From: Fertoeibacter niger
GTDB taxonomy: Bacteria; Pseudomonadota; Alphaproteobacteria; Rhodobacterales; Rhodobacteraceae
Reading direction: 5' to 3'
DNA length: 64,000 nucleotides
Assembly: GCF_009380135.2 (NCBI RefSeq)
Contig: NZ_WHUT02000001.1
Location: 310,001-374,000, forward strand
The notes below the pieces were generated by a model. That model saw nothing but the letters and a program-made list of their open reading frames with translations, ran no database searches and was not told the DNA's origin. This document shows positions 59,160 to 64,000 of this stretch, piece by piece (within the stretch, counting starts at the first letter, position 1; each line of letters starts with the position of its first letter). The position numbers were made by a program, and so were the translations under genes.

Positions 59160-59205
59160 TGCAAAATCGCTGGGCAAAGCGGCAATATGCCAAAAGCATT
59201 TTGCA
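59160..59205. promoter_or_regulatory. Inverted-repeat region between mmsA and LysR
   Basis: TGCAAAAT (59160-59167) and its complement ATTTTGCA (59198-59205) flank an 11-base palindrome GGCAATATGCC (59181-59191). The intergenic region is 94 bp, so a LysR regulator bound here could control both genes. Inferred only. Confidence 0.4.
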
Positions 59206-59221
59206 CATTTGAAGGTATTGC

Positions 59222-60106
59222 ATGGATTGGGACGATTTGCGGGTATTTCTGTCGGTGGCGCGGGCGGAAAGCCTGTCGGGCGCGGGCAAGCTGCTGCGGC
59301 TGGATCCGGCCACGGTGGGGCGGCGCGTGGCGCGGCTGGAAGAGGTGCTGGCGGCGCGGCTGTTTGCCAAATCGCCGCAGGGCTATGCGCTGACGGACGA
59401 GGGCGCGCGGGTGCTGGCCCATGCCGAACGCGCCGAGGCGGCGCTGGCCGCCGTGGCCGATGTGCAGGGCGACCGCGGGCTGACCGGCCAGATCCGCATC
59501 GGCGCACCGGATGGCTGCGCGAATTATCTGCTGCCGCAGGTGCTGGCCGCGATCTGCGACGCCAATCCGGGGCTGGAGGTGCAGATCGTGGCCTTGCCCC
59601 GCGTGTTCAACCTGTCAAAGCGCGAGGCGGATATGGCCATCGCCGTCAGCCGGCCGGAAGCTGGCCGCCTGACGGTGCAGAAACTGACCGATTACCGCCT
59701 GCATCTGGCCGCCAGCCGCGATTACATCGCCACGCATCCAGCCCTGGCCAGCCCTGCCGACCTGCAAGCGCACCGGATGGTGGGCTATATCGCCGACATG
59801 ATCTTTGACAAGGAACTGGATTATCTGGCCGCCATCGGCGCAGGGCCGGTGCCGCTGGCGTCAAACTCTGTATCGGTGCAGCTGAACTGGTTGCGCCACG
59901 GCGCGGGGGTGGGCGTGGTGCATGATTTCGCCATGCCAAGCGCGCCCGAACTGGTCAAGCTGATCCCGGAACAGATCAGCCTGACCCGCGCCTTCTGGCT
60001 GATCCGCCATGCCGATGACGGCCGGGTGGAGCGGCTGAACCGCTTTGCCGACCTGCTGGCGCAGGGCATGCGCCGCGAGGTCTTGCGTCTGGAAAGCATG
60101 ACTTGA
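59222..60106 (+). CDS. LysR-family regulator, probably of mmsA
   Basis: A 294-residue LysR protein: DNA-binding domain (MDWDDLRVFLSVARAESLSG... to about residue 60) and a periplasmic-binding-like effector domain. It is divergent from mmsA (94 bp between start codons) and likely controls valine-degradation genes; the inducer is unknown. The start ATG at 59222 is near a weak GAAGG. Confidence 0.92.
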   Translation: MDWDDLRVFLSVARAESLSGAGKLLRLDPATVGRRVARLEEVLAARLFAKSPQGYALTDEGARVLAHAERAEAALAAVADVQGDRGLTGQIRIGAPDGCANYLLPQVLAAICDANPGLEVQIVALPRVFNLSKREADMAIAVSRPEAGRLTVQKLTDYRLHLAASRDYIATHPALASPADLQAHRMVGYIADMIFDKELDYLAAIGAGPVPLASNSVSVQLNWLRHGAGVGVVHDFAMPSAPELVKLIPEQISLTRAFWLIRHADDGRVERLNRFADLLAQGMRREVLRLESMT

Positions 60107-60155
60107 CATAATGTTGCGCCGGGGCGAGGCTTTACGAAAGAAACGGGAGGTTGCC

Positions 60156-60590
60156 ATGCTTGTCTCACAGATCCTGAAATCGAAATCCGATGACGGGGTG
60201 GTCACGGTGCCGCCGGGCACTTCGGTGGCGGCCGCGGCAGAGGTGCTGTCGTCGCGGCGCATCGGGGCCATCATCGTTTCGAGCGATGGCAAGCATGTGG
60301 CGGGCATTCTGTCGGAACGCGATGTGGTGCGCGAACTGGGGCGGCGCGGCCCGGCCTGTCTGGCCGATCCGGTCGATGCGATCATGACGGCGAAAATCAT
60401 CGGCTGCACCCGCAGCGATTCCGCCATGGATGTGATGCAGAAGATGACTGATGGCCGTTTCCGCCACATGCCGGTGATGGAGGGTGATGAAATGGTGGGC
60501 CTGATCTCCATCGGTGACGTGGTGAAGGCCCGGCTTTCCGAGCTGGCGATGGAAAAGGATGCGCTGGAAGGCATGATCAAGGGGTTCTGA
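60156..60590 (+). CDS. CBS-domain pair protein
   Basis: A 144-residue protein made almost wholly of two CBS domains (about residues 10-65 and 78-135), with GIMSERDVVRE-like (GILSERDVVRE) and GLISIGDVVKARL endings. Such pairs bind adenine nucleotides and sense energy state. GGGAGG lies before the ATG at 60156; the upstream ATG at 60111 has no ribosome-binding site. The partner is unknown. It lies 49 bp after the LysR stop. Confidence 0.92.
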   Translation: MLVSQILKSKSDDGVVTVPPGTSVAAAAEVLSSRRIGAIIVSSDGKHVAGILSERDVVRELGRRGPACLADPVDAIMTAKIIGCTRSDSAMDVMQKMTDGRFRHMPVMEGDEMVGLISIGDVVKARLSELAMEKDALEGMIKGF

Positions 60591-60672
60591 CAGGGCACCC
60601 TGCCGCCGATTGAGGCTTGCATCCGCGCGCGCAATATTGTTGCGTGCCATTGGCGGCAACTGGGGGGCATCC

Positions 60673-61170
60673 ATGCGCATCGGTCTTTATCCCGGCACCT
60701 TCGATCCGGTCACGCTGGGGCATGTGGATATCATCCAGCGCGCCATGGCGCTGGTGGACCGGCTGGTGATCGGCGTGGCGATCAACCGCGACAAGAGCCC
60801 GCTGTTCTCGCTGGAGGAACGGGTGGCCATGGTGGAAACCGAATGTTCGGCCATCGCCGCGCGCTGCGGTGGCGAGATCGTGGTGCATCCGTTTGAAAAC
60901 CTGCTGATCGATTGCGCCCGCGATGTGGGGGCGGGCATCATCATCCGCGGTCTGCGCGCGGTGGCGGATTTCGAATATGAATTCCAGATGGTCGGCATGA
61001 ACCGCGCGCTGGATGCCAGCATCGAGACGGTGTTTCTGATGGCCGATGCGCGGAGACAGGCCATCGCCTCGAAACTCGTGAAGGAAATCGCCCGTCTGGG
61101 CGGGGATGTTTCAAAGTTTGTCACACTTCCCGTCGAGGCGGCCTTGAACAAGCGTTTCGGACTGCGTTAA
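60673..61170 (+). CDS. coaD: Pantetheine-phosphate adenylyltransferase
   Basis: Penultimate enzyme of coenzyme A synthesis: transfers AMP from ATP to 4'-phosphopantetheine. The 165-residue length is normal. GLYPGTFDPVTLGHVDII holds the nucleotidyl-transferase TxGH motif, GIIIRGLRAVADFEYEFQM is the substrate-binding part, and ASKLVKEIARLGGDVSKFV the C-terminal motif. The ATG at 60673 follows TGGGGGG and starts the conserved sequence. Confidence 0.98.
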   Translation: MRIGLYPGTFDPVTLGHVDIIQRAMALVDRLVIGVAINRDKSPLFSLEERVAMVETECSAIAARCGGEIVVHPFENLLIDCARDVGAGIIIRGLRAVADFEYEFQMVGMNRALDASIETVFLMADARRQAIASKLVKEIARLGGDVSKFVTLPVEAALNKRFGLR

Positions 61171-61206
61171 CTCGCGGCGGGCAAAACGGCCCGGACGGGG
61201 ATCGAA

Positions 61207-62220
61207 TTGCTATACCGCCTGAGTTCATGGGCACTTGATGCGCGGGTGGCCCCCGCACGCTGGACAGTTGCTGTCGCCGGTTTTGCGAGTGCCTTCGGGC
61301 TGCGCTTTGCGCTGGACGGTGATCTGCCGCCGGGCTTTCCCTATCTGACCTTCTTTCCGGCGGTGATCCTGACCACATTCTTTGCCGGGCTTTGGCCGGG
61401 CATCGCCGTGGCCTCGGCATCGGGGCTGGCGGCGTGGTATTTCTTCATCCCGCCGTTCTACAGCTTTGGCCTGACGGGCGATACGGTGCTGGCGCTGGGG
61501 TTCTATGGCGTGATTGCGGCCACCGACATTGCCCTGATCCATCTGATGCATATCGCCCTGCGCGACCTGAGCGCGGAACGCCGGGTGTCGGCGGATCTGG
61601 CGGAACAGCGCAAGCTGATGTTCCACGAATTGCAGCACCGGGTGTCGAACAATCTGGCCACGGTGGCGGGGCTGTTGAAACTGCAACGCCGCAGCATCGC
61701 GGACGAGACGGCGCGGCATGCGCTGGAGCAGGCCGTGGGGCGGATAAATCTGGTGTCGAAGATGCAGCGCATGCTGCATGATCCGGCGGCGCAACAGATT
61801 GATTTTGGACGGTTTCTGGCCGAGATGGCGCAAAGCATGGTCGAGGCCACGGGCTCGACCGAGCGTATCGCCTTGCAGATCGCGGTCAAGCCGGTGCTGG
61901 TCGTGTCGGATCAGGCGATACCTTTGGGCCTGATTGCGACTGAGCTTGTGTCGAACGCGCTGGAGCATGGCTTTGGCGAACACGCGCCCGGCACGCTGTC
62001 GGTCACATTCGGGCGCGAAGGCGAAACGGCGCGGCTGGAGATCAGCGATACCGGCGCCGGTCTGCCGCCGGGGTTTGATCTGGCGACCACCAGCAGCCTG
62101 GGCATCAGCATCGCGCGGCAATTCGCACAGCAACTGGACGCCAGCCTTACGCTGGAAAACCGCCCCGGCGGCGGGGCAGTTTCGGTGCTCGTCTTCCCCG
62201 TGGCGGGGGCGGCGGGCTGA
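61207..62220 (+). CDS. Sensor histidine kinase, HWE/HisKA_2 type, with DUF4118 sensor
   Basis: A 337-residue kinase. The N-terminal third (to about residue 120) carries membrane helices like the DUF4118 KdpD-like sensor domain (YLTFFPAVILTTFFAGLWPG). FHELQHRVSNNLATVAGLLKLQRR is the HisKA_2 phospho-acceptor helix, and LGLIATELVSNALEHGFG plus ISDTGAGLP and LGISIARQF form the ATPase domain. No receiver is fused and no response regulator is adjacent. The start is a TTG at 61207, weakly supported; a GTG at 61246 is also in frame. Confidence 0.9.
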   Translation: MLYRLSSWALDARVAPARWTVAVAGFASAFGLRFALDGDLPPGFPYLTFFPAVILTTFFAGLWPGIAVASASGLAAWYFFIPPFYSFGLTGDTVLALGFYGVIAATDIALIHLMHIALRDLSAERRVSADLAEQRKLMFHELQHRVSNNLATVAGLLKLQRRSIADETARHALEQAVGRINLVSKMQRMLHDPAAQQIDFGRFLAEMAQSMVEATGSTERIALQIAVKPVLVVSDQAIPLGLIATELVSNALEHGFGEHAPGTLSVTFGREGETARLEISDTGAGLPPGFDLATTSSLGISIARQFAQQLDASLTLENRPGGGAVSVLVFPVAGAAG

Positions 62221-62222
62221 GA

Positions 62223-62378
62223 TCAGCCCCAGATCGCGCGTTTCGCCACGGCGCGCGTATCGTGAATATCCAGATCCAGCCGCGCATCCAGCGGCAGGCG
62301 GTCAAGCTCGTTCCGCGTGCGGATATAGCGAACCCGGTTGCGGGCGGCGTTCAGCAGGGTGTCAAGCAGAGTGTTCAT
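62223..62378 (-). CDS. DUF1127-like small basic protein
   Basis: A 51-residue gene with AAAGGA before its ATG at 62378 and a TGA at 62223. It contains RYIRTRNELDRLPLDARLDLDI, which follows the DUF1127 pattern of an Arg-rich helix, Glu-Leu, and an acidic D-x-x-L-x-D-I ending, although the usual final GISR segment is replaced by HDTRAVAKRAIWG. Small DUF1127 proteins in alphaproteobacteria are often linked to stress or RNA metabolism. It is convergent with the kinase gene (2 bp apart). Confidence 0.68.
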   Translation of the reverse strand: MNTLLDTLLNAARNRVRYIRTRNELDRLPLDARLDLDIHDTRAVAKRAIWG

Positions 62379-62504
62379 TTTGGTTCCTTTCGGAAAGCGT
62401 GGTCGTTCAGCCTCCCTGTCGCCAATATGCGCCTTCTGGTGGCGCTAACAATGCCCGATGCTGCTGTGCAGCATTGCGTGAAATGCATGGCTTGATCGCA
62501 TGAA

Positions 62505-62531
62505 AAAAGGGCATCCATGGGATGCCCTTTT
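62505..62531 (-). terminator. Intrinsic terminator of gap
   Basis: A perfect 12-bp stem (AAAAGGGCATCC / GGATGCCCTTTT) with a three-base loop, 24 bp after the gap stop on the minus strand. On that strand the stem runs into TTTTTT. Confidence 0.9.
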
Positions 62532-62554
62532 GATAACATTCGGTAATTGGCATG

Positions 62555-63556
62555 TCAGATCAGCTTGCCCATTGCCACGGCGGTATCAGCCATGCGGTTG
62601 GAAAAGCCCCATTCATTGTCATACCAGGACAGGATGCGCACCATGTTGCCATCCAGCACCTTGGTCTGGTCCATGTGGAAGATCGACGAATGCGGATCGT
62701 GGTTGAAGTCGATGCTGACATTCGGCTGGTCGGTATAGCCCAAGATGCCCTTCAGGCGCCCGTCAGCCGCCGCGCGGATCGCGTCATTGATTTCGGCCAC
62801 CGTGGTGGGACGGCTGGCCTCGAACACCAGATCAACCACCGACACGTTCGGCGTGGGCACGCGGATCGCCACACCGTCCAGCTTGCCCTTCAGGTCGGGC
62901 AGCACCAGACCCACGGCCTTGGCCGCCCCGGTGGAGGTGGGGATCATGCTGAGCGCGGCAGCGCGGGCGCGATACAGATCCTTGTGCATCGTGTCCAGTG
63001 TGGGCTGGTCGCCGGTATAGCTGTGGATCGTTGTCATGAAACCCTTGGTGATGCCCACGGCGGCATGCAGCACCTGCGCAACCGGCGACAGGCAGTTGGT
63101 GGTGCAGGAGGCGTTCGACACCACGATGTCGGCGGAGGTCAGCGTGTCATGGTTCACGCCAAAAACGATGGTCTTGTCGGCATTGTCGCCGGGGGCCGAG
63201 ATCAGCACGCGTTTCGCACCGGTGGAAAGATGCGGCTGCACCTTTTCCTTCGAGGTGAAGATGCCGGTGCATTCCATCACGATGTCGATGTCGCCCCAGG
63301 GCAATTCAGCCGGGTTGCGGATCGCCGTCACCTTGATCGGGCCACGGCCCACGTCGATCGTGTCGGCGGTGGTGGTCACGGTCGCGGGGAAACGGCCATG
63401 CACCGAATCAAAGCGCAGCAGATGGGCGTTGGTTTCCACCGGGCCCAGATCGTTGATCGCCACCACCTCGATATCGGTGCGGCCCGATTCGATGATGCCG
63501 CGCAGCACGTTGCGCCCGATACGGCCGAAACCGTTGATTGCCACTTTGACGGTCAT
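62555..63556 (-). CDS. gap: Glyceraldehyde-3-phosphate dehydrogenase, type I
   Basis: Glycolytic enzyme that makes 1,3-bisphosphoglycerate from glyceraldehyde 3-phosphate. The 333 residues have [18 protein letters not shown], the Asp-containing AINDLG after the second strand (NAD preference), catalytic Cys in [14 protein letters not shown], and [11 protein letters not shown]. It ends at a strong terminator. The small membrane gene at 63655 lies 98 bp upstream on the same strand. Confidence 0.98.
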   Translation of the reverse strand: MTVKVAINGFGRIGRNVLRGIIESGRTDIEVVAINDLGPVETNAHLLRFDSVHGRFPATVTTTADTIDVGRGPIKVTAIRNPAELPWGDIDIVMECTGIFTSKEKVQPHLSTGAKRVLISAPGDNADKTIVFGVNHDTLTSADIVVSNASCTTNCLSPVAQVLHAAVGITKGFMTTIHSYTGDQPTLDTMHKDLYRARAAALSMIPTSTGAAKAVGLVLPDLKGKLDGVAIRVPTPNVSVVDLVFEASRPTTVAEINDAIRAAADGRLKGILGYTDQPNVSIDFNHDPHSSIFHMDQTKVLDGNMVRILSWYDNEWGFSNRMADTAVAMGKLI

Positions 63557-63654
63557 TGCAAAACTCCTTGTCTGCCTGCGGATCGGCGAATCCGGCGCGA
63601 TGTTAGCGCCAACATCCCCGGTATGCCAAAAATTTCAACCCAAGACTGCCCGGT

Positions 63655-63798
63655 TCACCGCCAGAAAGCCAGATATTCGACCAGTTCCGCCAGCTTGCGC
63701 ATCAGGAACAGCGTGGCCCCGGTGTCCAGCAGCGCCAGATCCAGCACGACGGCCAAGGCGATCAGCGCCGCGAGGATGAAGGCGATACGGTCTGTCAT
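63655..63798 (-). CDS. Small single-helix membrane protein upstream of gap
   Basis: A 47-residue protein starting MTDRIAFILAALIALAVV, with one membrane helix (about residues 5-23) and a C-terminal ELVEYLAFWR. Similar short genes sit next to gap in other Rhodobacteraceae, as I recall; no function is known. An upstream in-frame ATG at 63849 would add 17 polar residues, but the conserved-looking part begins at 63798. Confidence 0.72.
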   Translation of the reverse strand: MTDRIAFILAALIALAVVLDLALLDTGATLFLMRKLAELVEYLAFWR

Positions 63799-63939
63799 GC
63801 GGCCCCATTCTGTCTGTGCGTCGTCCGGGGCGGGCTGGCCGCTTCCCATCTGGCGCCGACGATAGACCAGCGCCGCGCGCGCGCAAGGCCGCTTGGCGCT
63901 GTGACACTGGCATGTCGTTTGGTCCTGCCGGTTGGCCCG

Positions 63940-64000
63940 TCATTCACACATCCTTTGCGCCTTGCGCCGCATTTGTTCCGCGATAGCGCGCTTCTGGGCT
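63940..64000 (-). CDS. Possible C-terminus of a gene entering from the right edge
   Basis: The minus-strand frame from the right edge ends in a TGA at 63940. The last 19 codons read as a charged helix (AQKRAIAEQMRRKAQRMCE), typical of a real protein end rather than noise. Only 61 bases are inside the window, so neither length nor family can be given. Confidence 0.35.
   Translation of the reverse strand, partial: AQKRAIAEQMRRKAQRMCE

Noticed and set aside
57625-59808. Long plus-strand open frame opposite mmsA
   Set aside because: Antisense of the dehydrogenase with low-complexity composition.
62373-62386. GTTC-N6-GTTC near the DUF1127-like gene start, resembling an SOS box
   Set aside because: The spacer is six bases and the site covers the start codon.

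Overview
The window is a compact, GC-rich stretch of core bacterial chromosome, most likely from an alphaproteobacterium of the family Rhodobacteraceae. The reasons are a CckA-type cell-cycle hybrid kinase, a 407-residue 5-aminolevulinate synthase (the C4 route to heme), the dimeric 404-residue NADP isocitrate dehydrogenase, SOS boxes of the GTTC-N7-GTTC / GAAC-N7-GAAC type, a small membrane gene beside gap, and a repeated 19-bp intergenic element that I associate with this family. The genus cannot be fixed from sequence alone. No phage, insertion sequence, CRISPR array, plasmid origin or secondary-metabolite cluster is visible, and no stretch longer than about 300 bases lacks a CDS or tRNA.

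Layout, left to right. 1-8 kb: a class I glutamine amidotransferase diverges from guaB; then an RNA cytosine methyltransferase, cckA (with a perfect CtrA-like box upstream), a small sulfotransferase-like gene, and SOS-controlled recA. 8-17 kb: alaS with a DUF1330 gene, a class II amidotransferase, typA, a YitT-family membrane protein, a two-gene membrane unit that includes a 24-residue peptide gene, and icd. 17.3-20.7 kb: a four-gene overlapping operon (DPM1-like glycosyltransferase, LAB_N membrane protein, ArnT-like GT39, PAP2 phosphatase) that looks like lipid A or polyprenyl-phosphate-sugar modification. 20.7-22.2 kb: tRNA-Val, a pirin gene and two tandem tRNA-Asp genes. 22.2-29 kb: an M20 dipeptidase operon, an exported protein, hemA, a RodZ-like HTH membrane protein and ispG. 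29-41.5 kb: a divergent LysR/MFS pair, then envelope genes (DsbA-like oxidoreductase, N-acetylmuramoyl-L-alanine amidase, PBP1a, bactofilin with an M23 peptidase), prfB, a DUF455 gene and bcp. 41.5-54.3 kb: a large AsmA-like protein, queA, two MFS transporters, a DUF924 gene, lpdA, a methyltransferase, and SOS-controlled uvrA. 54.4-60.1 kb: a valine/isobutyryl-CoA degradation cluster (mmsB, 3-hydroxyisobutyryl-CoA hydrolase, acyl-CoA dehydrogenase, mmsA) with a divergent LysR regulator. 60.1-64 kb: a CBS-domain protein, coaD, an HWE/HisKA_2-type histidine kinase, a DUF1127-like small protein, gap and a small membrane gene.

Functionally the window groups into cell-cycle and SOS control (cckA, recA, uvrA), envelope building and shaping (lipid-modification operon, amidase, PBP1a, bactofilin/M23, AsmA-like, RodZ-like), translation (alaS, prfB, typA, queA, RNA methylase, tRNAs), and central metabolism (guaB, icd, lpdA, gap, hemA, ispG, coaD, valine catabolism). 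I did not find a clearly new multi-gene system. The observations most worth checking are regulatory sites, very small genes overlooked by length cut-offs, and altered motif residues in otherwise familiar enzymes.
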